Positions 9,712-19,739 are shown, counted from the stretch's first letter. The stretch: DNA of 55,667 nucleotides from Acidobacteriota bacterium (GCA_021792795.1 JAJYUB010000023.1:1-55667), one strand, 5' to 3'. Made by a program: numbers and translations. Notes: a model not told the origin generated them from the sequence alone.

Positions 9712-12111
9712 GTGCTGCATCGACCCACCGGAATTTTTGGCACTCGCCCCACCCTTCTAATCTCTTGCCTCTTCTTGTCGTCCGCCGCGCTGATGGCGCA
9801 GACCGGAGTCGTCGTCACCAAAACTACAGTCGGGGCGACGGTCAGGACACCTACGGACACACTGCACCTGACGGTGTGCGGCGCCACCTCTGTGCATGTT
9901 GTGGGCGCACCCAATGCGGAAAACAATGGCAACGTGCTGGCCGGAACTCCAAAAGAGCCATGGATGGTCGACGCTTGCACGCCGGCCAAATTTACGCTCG
10001 ATATTCCAGCGAATCTCCCGGCAGCGTCGCCGCAGAAACATTTGTGGAACCCCGTCGTCGCCACTCTGGACACGGGAAAGGTGCGTGTACGCATCTCGCT
10101 CGACGCAGGCAGCCTTGAATTCCAGGACGAGCAGGGGAACAGACTGCTGCAGGAATTTCAGGACCGGCCTCGCACCTATCGGCCTATGACCCGCAATGGA
10201 GAGGCAATGTACAGCGTCGAGGACCGCTTCTATCCGGCCGTTCGGGAGGGGCTCTACGGGCTGGGGCAACACCAGAATGGCGTCTTCAACTATCGCGGCA
10301 CGGTCGTCGAGTTGGCACAGGCCAATACAGATGTGGACATTCCGCTGCTGGTCTCTACAAACGGTTATGGAATTTTCTGGAACTCGGCGGCGATTTCTTA
10401 TTACGACAATCGCTTCCCTTCGGAAATGCGCTTTAGCTCCAATGCCTCCCACGCCATCGATTATTACTTTCTCTATGGTCCGGAAATGGACCAGATTGTC
10501 CATCAATATCGCGTCATGACGGGCCACGCGCCCATGTTTCCGGAATGGGCCTACGGCTTTTTTCAGTCGAAAGACCGCTATCGAAGCTCGGCGGAATTAT
10601 TGAATATCGCGAATGAATATCGCGGCCAGCATGTTCCGCTGGACGCGATTGTGCAGGACTGGTTCTGGTGGGTGAAACAGGGCGACCCGGAGTTCCGCCC
10701 CAATGCCTACCCGAATGTTACTGAAATGTTGCATCGACTCCATGACGAGAACGTCCATGCCATGTTGAGCGTCTGGGCCGTCTTTAATCCGCAATCGAAA
10801 AACTTTCAAGAGATGAAGCAACGCGGACTGATTGTTCCCGGGACCACCGACTACGATGCTACAAACCCTGCGGCAGGAACTTTCTACTGGAACCACTTGG
10901 TCGGCAAGCTGTTCGCGCAAGGCTGGGACGCGTTCTGGCTCGATAGCTCCGAGCCGGAAATCGCCTACCCGCACGGCGGCGAAAGCGATGCTTCGTTGGA
11001 AGACAAGCAGTTATTCATCGGCAACGGCGCCCTTTATACAAATATTTTCCCGTTGATGCACACAGGAAACGTCTATCGGCACTGGCGTGAGACAACGGAC
11101 AAGAAGCGCGTTTTCATCCTGACTCGATCCGGGTTCGCGGGCCAGCAACGGAATGCGGCGACAACGTGGTCGGGAGACGTTTTCAGCACCTTTTGGGCAT
11201 TCTCCAGGCAGGTGCCCGCAGGGTTGAATTTCGCGCTCTCAGGCATGCCTTACTGGACGACCGACATCGCCGGATACGGACCGCCGCTGGCGCGCGACAC
11301 ACACGACCCGGCGTACCAGGAACTGTACACGCGTTGGTTTGAGTATGGCGTCTTCTGTCCCATTTTCCGTACCCATGGCCACCGCGCCAATAATGAGAAC
11401 GAACTTTTCTCCTATGGGCCCGTCACCCCCATTCTCATCCGCTATGACACGTTGCGCTATCGTCTGATGCCCTACATCTATTCTCTGGCGTGGCAGGTAA
11501 CAGACCGCGACTCCACCATCATGCGGCCACTCGTCATGGATTGGCGAACAGACCCGAACACCTGGAACATCGCCGACCAGTTTATGTTTGGACCGGATCT
11601 GCTGGTCAGTCCAGTCACGCGAAAAGGAGCTACGAGTCGCTCACTTTACTTGCCCGCTTCTCCGGCGTGGTATGACTTCTGGACTGGAGAAAAAACGAAC
11701 GGCGGCCAGCGGATCGAAGCCAGCGCCGCGCTCGACCGCATCCCTGTCTACGTGCGCGCGGGATCGATCCTGCCACTGGGGCCGGAAATCGAGTGGGCAG
11801 GCGAGAAACCGGCTGCGCCTATCGAGCTGCGGATCTATCGCGGCGCCGATGGCAGCTTCCAACTGTACGAGGATGCGGGAGACACCTATGCCTACGAGAG
11901 GGGCGAGCACTCGGTCATTCCAATCCACTGGAATGAAGCGACAAAAACTTTGACCCTTGGCGCTCGGGAAGGATCATATCCGACAATGGTGGCGCAACGG
12001 ACGTTCGACGTCGTCTTTGTCGGAGCAGACCATGGTGCCGGCGCTGAGGCGACCGCAAATCCCGACAAGCAGATTCAATACAGCGGCAGCGCAATGACAG
12101 TGACGCCGTAA
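9712..12111 (+). CDS. Secreted GH31 alpha-xylosidase-like enzyme
   Basis: This 799-residue protein starts at GTG behind a GGAGGAAG ribosome site and has a signal peptide ending near ALMAQ. The predicted nucleophile is D411 in FWLDSSEPE and the acid/base is D489 in TTWSGDVF, both characteristic of GH31. The order is an N-terminal beta-sandwich, a catalytic barrel, and C-terminal beta-domains (proximal and distal). GH31 enzymes in xyloglucan loci remove alpha-xylose from the non-reducing end, and that is the likely role here next to GH74 and GH3. Alpha-glucosidase activity cannot be excluded from sequence alone. Confidence 0.87.
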   Translation: MLHRPTGIFGTRPTLLISCLFLSSAALMAQTGVVVTKTTVGATVRTPTDTLHLTVCGATSVHVVGAPNAENNGNVLAGTPKEPWMVDACTPAKFTLDIPANLPAASPQKHLWNPVVATLDTGKVRVRISLDAGSLEFQDEQGNRLLQEFQDRPRTYRPMTRNGEAMYSVEDRFYPAVREGLYGLGQHQNGVFNYRGTVVELAQANTDVDIPLLVSTNGYGIFWNSAAISYYDNRFPSEMRFSSNASHAIDYYFLYGPEMDQIVHQYRVMTGHAPMFPEWAYGFFQSKDRYRSSAELLNIANEYRGQHVPLDAIVQDWFWWVKQGDPEFRPNAYPNVTEMLHRLHDENVHAMLSVWAVFNPQSKNFQEMKQRGLIVPGTTDYDATNPAAGTFYWNHLVGKLFAQGWDAFWLDSSEPEIAYPHGGESDASLEDKQLFIGNGALYTNIFPLMHTGNVYRHWRETTDKKRVFILTRSGFAGQQRNAATTWSGDVFSTFWAFSRQVPAGLNFALSGMPYWTTDIAGYGPPLARDTHDPAYQELYTRWFEYGVFCPIFRTHGHRANNENELFSYGPVTPILIRYDTLRYRLMPYIYSLAWQVTDRDSTIMRPLVMDWRTDPNTWNIADQFMFGPDLLVSPVTRKGATSRSLYLPASPAWYDFWTGEKTNGGQRIEASAALDRIPVYVRAGSILPLGPEIEWAGEKPAAPIELRIYRGADGSFQLYEDAGDTYAYERGEHSVIPIHWNEATKTLTLGAREGSYPTMVAQRTFDVVFVGADHGAGAEATANPDKQIQYSGSAMTVTP

Positions 12112-12169
12112 GTACGCATCGGACTGGGCCGATAGGCTCAGTGGCGCAAAAATACGACGGTTTCTACTT

Positions 12170-13852
12170 CTACGGTCTTGTAAATGGAGTCGTCTTTACA
12201 ATGCCCTTACCTTCGACGACTGTGTAAATAGCATCCGCTGCGACGTTATCCAGCACCTCTTTTTGCCCGCTCGGCCATTGAATTTCCACCGTTTTCATCA
12301 CCGCATCCTGGCCAAGACCGAAATGCAGGCGCGCGTCGTTGGACGAGAGATAGCTACCGCCACCGTGGACTTCATCGATCTGCGTCATTTTCGCGGTAGC
12401 TACGGTCATGCGGGCCCCGATGGCGGCTCGATTGCTCTTCGTCCCGATCAGCTGGAATAGCACACTGTGATTGGAATTCTTAGTTTCGTTTAAAAATACG
12501 GACGGCGGAGCTCCCTCGTTGTATACGACCACGTCGACATTGCCATCGTTATTGATGTCTCCAAATGCCGTTCCGCGTCTCGATTGCAAAGGCCCATCGT
12601 TCAAGCCGGAGATATCGGCCATTTCTTTGAAGGAACTACCGTCGATATTTCTGTAAAGCTGGATTGGTTCACGATACTTCAGTTCGTCCGGCAACGTATC
12701 GACTAACGGACTGACATTGCCTGTGGCCACAAAAATGTCCGGCCATCCGTCATTATCGAAGTCCGCAAACCCGCTGCCCCAGCGGACAGGAGAGTAGTTA
12801 AGCTGGTGGATATTGACGTTCCAGGTAGTATCCACAAAGCCTTCGTCTCCTTGATTATGGTAGAGCGTCATCGGTTGATATCCGTAGCGAGTAACTACCA
12901 GGTCAAACTTGCCATCGCGGTCATAGTCGCCAAAATCGCCCGCCATATTTCCCATCGGATGCCCATCTTGACTCAAAGCAACACCTAGCAGCATGGCGTC
13001 CTCTTCAAAGGTCCCATTGTGCAGGTTATGGTAGAGAAAATTCGGTCCTTGATCGTTGGCCACAAACAAGTCTGGCCAACCGTCGCCATCGTAGTCTCCC
13101 CACGTAACACCCATGCCAAGGCGTTTGTCCGGGTTGCTGACGCCGGCCTTGACACCGACCTCTTCAAATGTGCCGTCCCCTCGATTGTGAAATAGAAGGT
13201 CCGACTGCCCTTCGCTAATCGGCACCTCGATCGGCAATCCTCGATACGATAACGCCTTCGCGCCTGGCTGAGGCAAATTGTGAATATCACTGTTGACGTA
13301 TCGCGACACAAAAAGGTCCAGATTGCCGTCGCGGTCGTAGTCCCCCCAGGCCGCGCCAACGCTGAAGCCGCCGCCGGCGACCCCCGCTTGCTGGGTCACG
13401 TCCTTGAATTTGCAGCCACCCATGTTCTGATAGAGGACATTGTGCCCGTACCCGGCCACATAAATGTCCGGCAGGCCGTCATTGTTGAAATCTCCAATGG
13501 CCAGACCCATTCCCCAGCCTTTGGTGGTGAGCCCGGCAGCCTGTGTGACATCGGTAAAATGCAAATTCGCGTCCTGACGATAGAGCGTAATCATCGGGTC
13601 GCCGCCATGCAGGTAATGTTCGATGGAGGAACCATTCACCGTAACGATGTCGAGCTTCCCGTCGCCGTCGCAATCGAACAACCCTATTCCCCCTCCCATC
13701 GTCTCCAACAGATATCGCATCTCCGGGGAAGTGTACGGGACCTTCGTAATGCCGACTTCGGACGCGACATCGTGAAAGCGTATCGGAGACTGCGCCGGGG
13801 GCGGCGTCGATGGTCGGAGGAAAAGAGCTAGAAGAAATATTAAGGCGCGCAT
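12170..13852 (-). CDS. CRTAC1-like secreted FG-GAP repeat protein with ASPIC/UnbV domain
   Basis: The 560-residue product has a signal peptide (RALIFLLALFL) and at least seven FG-GAP/VCBS repeats of the form GDYDRDGNLDLFV, GDFNNDGLPDIYV. These build an extracellular calcium-binding beta-propeller. An ASPIC/UnbV domain closes the protein (SNRAAIGARMTV ... LHFGLGQ ... VEIQWPSGQ). The molecular role of such proteins is not established. Pairing with a TPR protein next to a large TonB receptor recurs in Acidobacteria, which suggests a part in glycan capture or in a surface complex. The TPR gene precedes it by 60 bases. It converges with GH31, with 58 bases between the stops. Confidence 0.85.
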   Translation of the reverse strand: MRALIFLLALFLRPSTPPPAQSPIRFHDVASEVGITKVPYTSPEMRYLLETMGGGIGLFDCDGDGKLDIVTVNGSSIEHYLHGGDPMITLYRQDANLHFTDVTQAAGLTTKGWGMGLAIGDFNNDGLPDIYVAGYGHNVLYQNMGGCKFKDVTQQAGVAGGGFSVGAAWGDYDRDGNLDLFVSRYVNSDIHNLPQPGAKALSYRGLPIEVPISEGQSDLLFHNRGDGTFEEVGVKAGVSNPDKRLGMGVTWGDYDGDGWPDLFVANDQGPNFLYHNLHNGTFEEDAMLLGVALSQDGHPMGNMAGDFGDYDRDGKFDLVVTRYGYQPMTLYHNQGDEGFVDTTWNVNIHQLNYSPVRWGSGFADFDNDGWPDIFVATGNVSPLVDTLPDELKYREPIQLYRNIDGSSFKEMADISGLNDGPLQSRRGTAFGDINNDGNVDVVVYNEGAPPSVFLNETKNSNHSVLFQLIGTKSNRAAIGARMTVATAKMTQIDEVHGGGSYLSSNDARLHFGLGQDAVMKTVEIQWPSGQKEVLDNVAADAIYTVVEGKGIVKTTPFTRP

Positions 13853-13912
13853 AGCTTATGAATCGGTCGGCAGTTTTGTCGGTACAGACGCTTTCGATGA
13901 TATAGAACCAAG

Positions 13913-15556
13913 CTATTTGCTGCTCCCTTGTCTCCGATTTTGTCCAGCTTGCCTTTTTCGATCCAGGCTCTCAGCGAGCATCGAACGGGCGCTTTCGTCC
14001 GCTGGGTGCGATTGGACATATCGCTCCAACGGCGGGATGGCCTGCTCATATTGTCCACCTAGAAACGCAGCCCGTCCCCAGTTCAAGTCCAGCCCCTCCA
14101 GCCCGGGCGCCCATTTCGCCGTGTCCTGAAAATACATAGTGGCCTGTGCGTAGTCCTTATTGATTGCCGCAATCACCCCCAGATTGTTATAGCTATCTGC
14201 GATTGCAGGGGCAATTTTGTCCCTCACCGCAACCGCCTTGTGTAGCTCCTGCGGATCGGTCGCCGCGGGTCCCGTCTTGTTATCGCTTGGGAGCTGCACT
14301 GGGGCCTCGCCGTGCGGCGCTTCGGCGCGCTTTCCCTGTTTCGCTTCGTCGATTTGCCGCAGCAAGTCATTGGAAATTTGTATCTGCTTCCTGGCCTCAT
14401 CCGGCTTTCCCGCCTGCATCAGTATCCGGGCCAGCAGATAGTGGGCGCGCTGCACCTGATAGTTGTTTCGCGAGAGATCGCTTATCAGCGCGATAGACTG
14501 CTTCAGGGCAGCTTCTGCATCCGCAGGCTGATTCATCTCGATATACAACTGGCCCAGCATGAAATCGATGTCAGGGTCTTGCGGCGCAAGCTGGCTCGCG
14601 CGAACCAACTCCTTCTCCGCCTCGGGGAAGTTGTGCTGCTTCATGGCGATGTAACCAAGTTGCGTATGGCTGAGTACGTCATTCGGCGAAATTTCAAGTT
14701 CTTTTTGGAACTCCGCGGCGGCCTTGGAAAAATTCATCTCTCCCATGTTCTGTAAGTACGCAGCGCCCAGGGAGTAATGCGCCCCCGGCAGTTTGTCGTT
14801 CTCGGCAATGGCTTTTTTGAATTCCTCCGCGGCCTGTTCCGAATGGTCGGTCTCCGCATACTGCAAACCAATGTCCATGTGTAACTGGGCCGTATCGCCG
14901 AACCCTTTCAGCATTTCGCTAAAGATGGTCGAGGCCTCTTGCTCCTGCTTGAGAGCGAGATCTGCTCTTGCCAGGGCGAGGCCGTCCGGATAGTTTGGAT
15001 CGAGCGCGACCGCAGCCTCAAACTGCTTTTGGGCTTCCAGGTCGTCCTTCAGCAGCAGCAAAACGCGACCGAGCGCCAAATGCGCGGACGCATCTCGCGG
15101 GGCCTTCTCCACCGCTTCCTCCGCCAGTTGCCTGGCCTTTTCCAGGTCTCCGGCAGCAACGGACTCCTGAGCGTAGTCCAGACGCGTCTCCAAGTCGCCT
15201 GGGTCCAGCAGCAGACCTTCGTCAAACAGAGGGGTTGCCTGGCCATAATCGCCGACGTTGGTGAAGTTGCTCGCTAGAAGATCCAGCGCGCGCACCACAA
15301 AGAGCCTGGAGTTGGCGGCGGCTTGCGGTAAATCTCCCTCAGACTGCGCTTTTTGGGCAGCGTCGTAGTCCTGTTGCAATTCGGCCCCAGCAGGGCGGTC
15401 GTCCTGGAAAGCGCGCAAGCGGACCACCGAAAATGCTACGAGGAAAAAAAGCAGTAGCAGCGAAACATGCGGATTTCTATTTCTTGGCAAGGGCTTCCAT
15501 GCGGGTGCGATCGTCGGCAACTCCGAGACGCCAACATCTGTGCTCGGGTCTTCCAT
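13913..15556 (-). CDS. Membrane-anchored TPR protein
   Basis: From the preferred ATG at 15556 the product has 547 residues. After about 25 residues comes one hydrophobic segment (VSLLLLFFLVAFSVV), then around ten tetratricopeptide repeats (for example ARQLAEEAVEKAP, AAEFQKELEISPN, EKELVRASQLAP). The C-terminus is basic and Gln/Arg-rich. TPR arrays bind proteins, so it probably scaffolds the CRTAC1 protein or another envelope partner. An ATG at 15616 is in frame but lies almost inside the terminator of the upstream receptor gene, so I prefer the later start. CRTAC1 follows in the same operon. Confidence 0.82.
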   Translation of the reverse strand: MEDPSTDVGVSELPTIAPAWKPLPRNRNPHVSLLLLFFLVAFSVVRLRAFQDDRPAGAELQQDYDAAQKAQSEGDLPQAAANSRLFVVRALDLLASNFTNVGDYGQATPLFDEGLLLDPGDLETRLDYAQESVAAGDLEKARQLAEEAVEKAPRDASAHLALGRVLLLLKDDLEAQKQFEAAVALDPNYPDGLALARADLALKQEQEASTIFSEMLKGFGDTAQLHMDIGLQYAETDHSEQAAEEFKKAIAENDKLPGAHYSLGAAYLQNMGEMNFSKAAAEFQKELEISPNDVLSHTQLGYIAMKQHNFPEAEKELVRASQLAPQDPDIDFMLGQLYIEMNQPADAEAALKQSIALISDLSRNNYQVQRAHYLLARILMQAGKPDEARKQIQISNDLLRQIDEAKQGKRAEAPHGEAPVQLPSDNKTGPAATDPQELHKAVAVRDKIAPAIADSYNNLGVIAAINKDYAQATMYFQDTAKWAPGLEGLDLNWGRAAFLGGQYEQAIPPLERYVQSHPADESARSMLAESLDRKRQAGQNRRQGSSK

Positions 15557-15622
15557 GATGAGGTCAGTATAAATTGCGGCGATAAGGAGCGCGCAACACG
15601 CGAAACAGGCATCCATCTACGG

Positions 15623-15657
15623 AAAAAAGTTGGGGCACCCCTTGCGGGATGCCCCAA
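15623..15657 (-). terminator. Rho-independent terminator after the TonB receptor gene
   Basis: Read on the minus strand, TTGGGGCA pairs with TGCCCCAA, with an additional CCC/GGG pair beyond one mismatch, closing a GCAA loop. Six T residues follow (15623-15628). It lies 17 bases after the receptor stop codon and before the TPR gene, so the receptor message should end here, with some read-through possible. Confidence 0.8.
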
Positions 15658-15673
15658 GTTCAGCGGAGGTAGA

Positions 15674-18600
15674 TTAGAAGTTATACTTCATGTTTAACTC
15701 GATGATTCTCTGCGTAGGCGCGCCGGCTTTGGTATCCAGAGTGCCCCACGTTGGCGAATCGGCGGCCGTGTTCTGCGTGATTGCCTTGCTGGCGTAGTCG
15801 ACGTTGTAACGCAGTGCCAACTGGTTTCCGCTGCTGAATTCCGGCAACGGATGATTGATCCAGTTGAACATCGAGAGACGGAATTGAACGTTTTGGCTGC
15901 CCTTGATCATGAACGTCTTGTAGAACGCCAGATCATTTTCTAGGTACGCCGCATTCCCAAAGTATGGAAAGTTTTGCCCTCCATACTGGCCGATCGCCGG
16001 CGCGCCGAAGCAAGCCTGCTTCAGCAACTGGCTGCTCTTCAGTCCGGACTGCGGGTTGCACGTCAGCACAGGCATAATCGCGAGAGGAGCATCCGTTCCA
16101 TAGTAGGTATTGGAGCCGATACCGCTGGTAATCCCCAGGGCCTTCGCATTGGCTGGGAGGTTGACGTAGCTTTCCGACAAGCCAAAGTTCGCTCCGGCTT
16201 CCTGCTGCAGACTGCCACCCGCCTGCCAGGAAGTGATACCGGAAACGGTCCAACCGTTGGCAGCGCCACGAAGGAATATGTTGTTCCCATGGATCAGTTC
16301 TCCGAACTGATAGATGTAGTTCGAGTTGAACAGGTAAGGCCGGTCCACATTCAACACGCCGTAGTTGGCGCGGGTGACGAAGGGATCGATCTGGAAGGCC
16401 GCCGTCCCCAGTTGTTTCTGCCAGGTAAAGTTGAAATCGAAGACGAACCTGCCGGAGCGTTTCGTCCACGCGGCCTGCACCGCGTTGTAGTTGGAGAAGA
16501 AGGTCGACTGGTGCATGATGACCTGGTTGGTGCCGTAGGCAAATCCAAACGGATGATAATCCGCGTATTGGTTGCACGCGCTTTTGGTCCCCCCGGTGCA
16601 GGTGGTGCTGACATTTTCCGGGTTGGTCGCGACCAGCCCAGTCTTCTTATCGGGAGCGAAAATCGCGCCCACCGGGGTCTTGTTCTGGTCGGCAAGGGAA
16701 GCGTAGTTCGAACCGTTGCTTGACTCGCCGTCGTTGTCCATCTGGCTGCTGCTGCTGCCGACGTAGGCAACATCCAGCAGAGAGTTCCACGGCAATGTCT
16801 GGTCGACGGTCAGGTTCCAGCTATAGGTGAGCGGAACTCCATAGTCGGTTGGGTCGGCACCCGTATACCCACCGCTAACGCCTTGCTGCCCGGCTATAAA
16901 TCCAGGCTGGCCCGCAATCGCAGCTGGGTTGATCCCGGCTGCCACGCCCAATGGGCTATTGATGAAGCCAATTTGCGACTGCAGGATCTCCTTGCCGCCT
17001 GGCAGACTATAGCCTCGGATGTTCTGCGCCGTCTGCAAATCGGCGGCGTAGTCGTTGTATTGGTCGGCCCAGCGATATGCGCCCCATCCGCCACGTACCA
17101 TGGTCTTGCCGTTTCCAAACACATCGTAGGAAAGACCGAAGCGCGGGGAAAGGAAGGCCAGCCGGTTCGGCATGCCGCTGAGCGGTATGCCGGAACTGAT
17201 GGCATGCCAATAGTAGCCTGGCTCCGCTTTGCCGGAGTAATAGTCCGAGGCGACGCGGTCCGGATAGAAGACGGCCATGCCATTGCCAGTGCGGTCGTAC
17301 CAGTGGCCGACGTGTTCCAGGCGCGCGCCGATTTCCATATTCAGCTTGTTGTTGACCTTCCAGTTGTCGTTCACGTAGACAGAAGTATTTTGATAGGCCA
17401 TGTCGCTGTTGGGCGATTTATTGTTTTCGAAGTACCCGGTCACCGAGCCCATGATGAAGTTGGCGGTGGGGTTGTTCGGCGAACCCACTTCATAGCCTAA
17501 AAACGGATTTTCGTTCTCGCCCCAACCGTTGAAGGCCCCGTTCATCTGCTGGCCGCCCCCTTGATAATTGGAGACGTTCATTGTAAATGCGCCAATTTTC
17601 AAGGTATGGGAACCGATGACCTTGGTGAAGTTGTCGGCAAAGGCGGGATCCTCTTTGCGGACCTGGTAGACGCCGGAAGGCTCATAGTCGTCTCCCTGGG
17701 AGAAATCCGGGAAGGTGAAATTTCCGGCTGTATTGTAGGCTGGGGCCAGCTTCGACCCCGGACTGAAGACCTCTCCATAGCCCGCGCCCGTGGGGTAGCC
17801 AAAGGTAGTTTTATAGGCCCCCGACGCGTTGGCGGGCGAATTCGGCAAATTGCCGTAGCCCCAGCTCGCGATCAGATCATTGGTGGTGGTGGGGTTGAAC
17901 ACATGGATGAAGTGACCGGCAGCGGTCTTGGTATAGGAAAACTGATACAAGCCTCCGCCGGGATACGGGACCGAGTTGCCAGGGGTCCAGTAGATGTGGG
18001 CGCCATTGCCCTGGTCGAGGGAGGAACTGTATTCCTGCTGGTAGGAGACGTAGAGCTTGGTATTGTCGCTCGGGTTCCAGTCGACACGGGCGCGCCATAC
18101 CCAGCCGTCGACGTGGTTGATGATGGGTTGGTAGTAGTTGTAGCCGCCGGGGGTGGTCGCCGGATCGGAATAGCCTCCCGCCGGGTTCGGCGTCCCGTTG
18201 CTGTTGTAAACCTTGGGCCAGAAGGAGGACAAGGCAGCGGACGAGGGCAGGATAAAATTGGCAGGAACAGACTGGCCATTGTCGTAGGTCGTCGTTCCGT
18301 TGGAGCCGCCCAGGTGGTAGCCTGGGAGGGCCGTGGAGGGCAACGCCGCGCTTCCGTCGGAGTACGCGGTGCCGGACAAGTCATCGCACCACTGGCCGTT
18401 TGCGCCGTTCCCGGTAAAGCCGTTGGGGCAAAGCGCCTGGTTGGCCGCGTTATCGTTGGTGAAGTCGCCGGCCATCATCTCCGGAGTGGGAATGTAGGAC
18501 TGGAGGACGTTGGCATTCCCCTGGTCTTGCAGCCATCTCTCATAGCCGCCCCAGAAGAACAGCTTCTTGTGGGTTTTCGGAACATATCCGCCGAAATTGC

Positions 18601-19546
18601 CGCCCGGATAGTAGTACGACGCGCCGCCCTTGGGCTTATGCTGGTGGTTGCTCTGCCAGTCGTTGGCGTTCATCGCGTCGTTGCGGGCATCGAAATACGC
18701 TTCTCCATGGTAGTGGTCGGTGCCGGACTTGCTGATGGTGCTGACCACGACCGGGCCAAATTCCTGGTCCGCGCCGAAGTTGGAGGTCAAGACGCTGACT
18801 TCCTGCACCATTTCAGGGTTGATGGTCCCGATGGAACCGCCCATGTCTCCCGGATCGATGACGTTGACGCCATCCGACAGCAACTGCTGCGGGCCTCTAT
18901 ATTCCGCGCCGCTCACATTCAATCCGTTGCCGACGGAACTGGTCTGCGCGGTGACGGTCAGCGCGTTGAACGACGGGCCGTTGCTGAGCCCGTTCGGGGT
19001 CTCAACGACGCCGGGGAGCACTTTCAACAGCTCGGTCACGTCGCGGCCTTCAAGGGCAATGTTCTGAATGTCGCTGTAATCCAAGACATCCGAGCGCGAA
19101 CCGGTGGTCATTGGGATGATCTGCGCCGCCGCCTGCACGGTCACGCTCTGCGTGGCGCTTCCTACGGCGAGGACGAAATTCGGGACGTCGCGCGAGTCGC
19201 CCGCGTGCAGGACGATCCCGGTAAATTCCCGCGGGACGAACCCCTTCGCAACCGCCTTGACCGAGTAGGTGCCGGGAACAAGAGACGGAAACGCGAAGAA
19301 GCCGGCGTCGCTGGTGACCGCCACGCGCGTGTCTTGCGTGGCCTCATTGATCAAACTGACCTGCGCTCCAGGAACGACCGCTCCGGTGGGGTCCTGGACA
19401 GTGCCGGAAACTGTGGCCGTGGTCTGCGCGTGCGCGAAGGGTAGAAAAACCAAAAGCAGCGCCAAGGCAAGGAATGCGCCCGCACTGCGTTTCACAAGGG
19501 ATAGATCGACGTTCGCAAACGTGCCGAACCCATAAAACTGTTTCAT
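15674..19546 (-). CDS. TonB-dependent outer-membrane receptor, acidobacterial type
   Basis: This 1290-residue outer-membrane protein starts at the ATG behind GGAGGCAAG. It has a signal peptide ending FAHAQ, an N-terminal carboxypeptidase-regulatory-like domain (about residues 30-115, SGTVQDPTGAVVPGAQV), a plug region with STISKSGTDHYHGEAYF, and a long beta-barrel ending in MKYNF, a typical outer-membrane insertion signal. Such receptors import oligosaccharides with energy from TonB/ExbBD. No SusD-like lipoprotein is encoded nearby. It is probably the uptake port for xyloglucan or xylan oligosaccharides. Transcription is predicted from a promoter bracketed by two operators. Confidence 0.88.
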   Translation of the reverse strand: MKQFYGFGTFANVDLSLVKRSAGAFLALALLLVFLPFAHAQTTATVSGTVQDPTGAVVPGAQVSLINEATQDTRVAVTSDAGFFAFPSLVPGTYSVKAVAKGFVPREFTGIVLHAGDSRDVPNFVLAVGSATQSVTVQAAAQIIPMTTGSRSDVLDYSDIQNIALEGRDVTELLKVLPGVVETPNGLSNGPSFNALTVTAQTSSVGNGLNVSGAEYRGPQQLLSDGVNVIDPGDMGGSIGTINPEMVQEVSVLTSNFGADQEFGPVVVSTISKSGTDHYHGEAYFDARNDAMNANDWQSNHQHKPKGGASYYYPGGNFGGYVPKTHKKLFFWGGYERWLQDQGNANVLQSYIPTPEMMAGDFTNDNAANQALCPNGFTGNGANGQWCDDLSGTAYSDGSAALPSTALPGYHLGGSNGTTTYDNGQSVPANFILPSSAALSSFWPKVYNSNGTPNPAGGYSDPATTPGGYNYYQPIINHVDGWVWRARVDWNPSDNTKLYVSYQQEYSSSLDQGNGAHIYWTPGNSVPYPGGGLYQFSYTKTAAGHFIHVFNPTTTNDLIASWGYGNLPNSPANASGAYKTTFGYPTGAGYGEVFSPGSKLAPAYNTAGNFTFPDFSQGDDYEPSGVYQVRKEDPAFADNFTKVIGSHTLKIGAFTMNVSNYQGGGQQMNGAFNGWGENENPFLGYEVGSPNNPTANFIMGSVTGYFENNKSPNSDMAYQNTSVYVNDNWKVNNKLNMEIGARLEHVGHWYDRTGNGMAVFYPDRVASDYYSGKAEPGYYWHAISSGIPLSGMPNRLAFLSPRFGLSYDVFGNGKTMVRGGWGAYRWADQYNDYAADLQTAQNIRGYSLPGGKEILQSQIGFINSPLGVAAGINPAAIAGQPGFIAGQQGVSGGYTGADPTDYGVPLTYSWNLTVDQTLPWNSLLDVAYVGSSSSQMDNDGESSNGSNYASLADQNKTPVGAIFAPDKKTGLVATNPENVSTTCTGGTKSACNQYADYHPFGFAYGTNQVIMHQSTFFSNYNAVQAAWTKRSGRFVFDFNFTWQKQLGTAAFQIDPFVTRANYGVLNVDRPYLFNSNYIYQFGELIHGNNIFLRGAANGWTVSGITSWQAGGSLQQEAGANFGLSESYVNLPANAKALGITSGIGSNTYYGTDAPLAIMPVLTCNPQSGLKSSQLLKQACFGAPAIGQYGGQNFPYFGNAAYLENDLAFYKTFMIKGSQNVQFRLSMFNWINHPLPEFSSGNQLALRYNVDYASKAITQNTAADSPTWGTLDTKAGAPTQRIIELNMKYNF

Positions 19547-19646
19547 CTTGCCTCCAAAGCCCCTAAGGGGCGGATACTCGCCCAAACTCTAACGATCGTG
19601 GATAAGCGTAGCCGCGCAAAGCTACCGGCGGAAATTCAGCACCGTC

Positions 19647-19658
19647 TAAATCGCTTTA
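19647..19658. promoter_or_regulatory. LacI-type operator just downstream of the receptor promoter
   Basis: TAAATCGCTTTA is an exact match to TAAANCGNTTTA. It lies roughly 10-20 bases inside the predicted receptor transcript, a classic repressing position. Confidence 0.65.
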
Positions 19659-19672
19659 CTAGGCCGCAGCAA

Positions 19673-19702
19673 TATGTATTCCAATGGAAGGGCAGTTGTC
19701 AA
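19673..19702 (-). promoter_or_regulatory. Predicted sigma-70 promoter of the TonB receptor
   Basis: On the minus strand TTGACA (19697-19702) is followed after 18 bases by TACATA (19673-19678). It drives the receptor from about position 19666 and sits between two operator copies. Confidence 0.6.
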
Positions 19703-19718
19703 GGCTTTTTTTTGCAGC

Positions 19719-19730
19719 TAAAATGATTTA
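19719..19730. promoter_or_regulatory. Second LacI-type operator upstream of the receptor promoter
   Basis: TAAAATGATTTA differs from the consensus only in the central CG, which is TG here. Its centre lies 72 bases from that of the first receptor operator, on the other side of the promoter. This geometry would allow DNA looping by a tetrameric or paired repressor. Confidence 0.5.
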
Positions 19731-19739
19731 GTTCCCGCG

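Noticed and set aside
17561-19444. 627-residue open frame opposite the TonB receptor
   Set aside because: Composition is Val/Gly/Arg-biased as expected for antisense of a high-GC gene, and it has no ribosome site or domain.
15674-19546. SusC/SusD pair of the Bacteroidetes type
   Set aside because: No SusD-like lipoprotein lies on either side, and the receptor has the acidobacterial layout.
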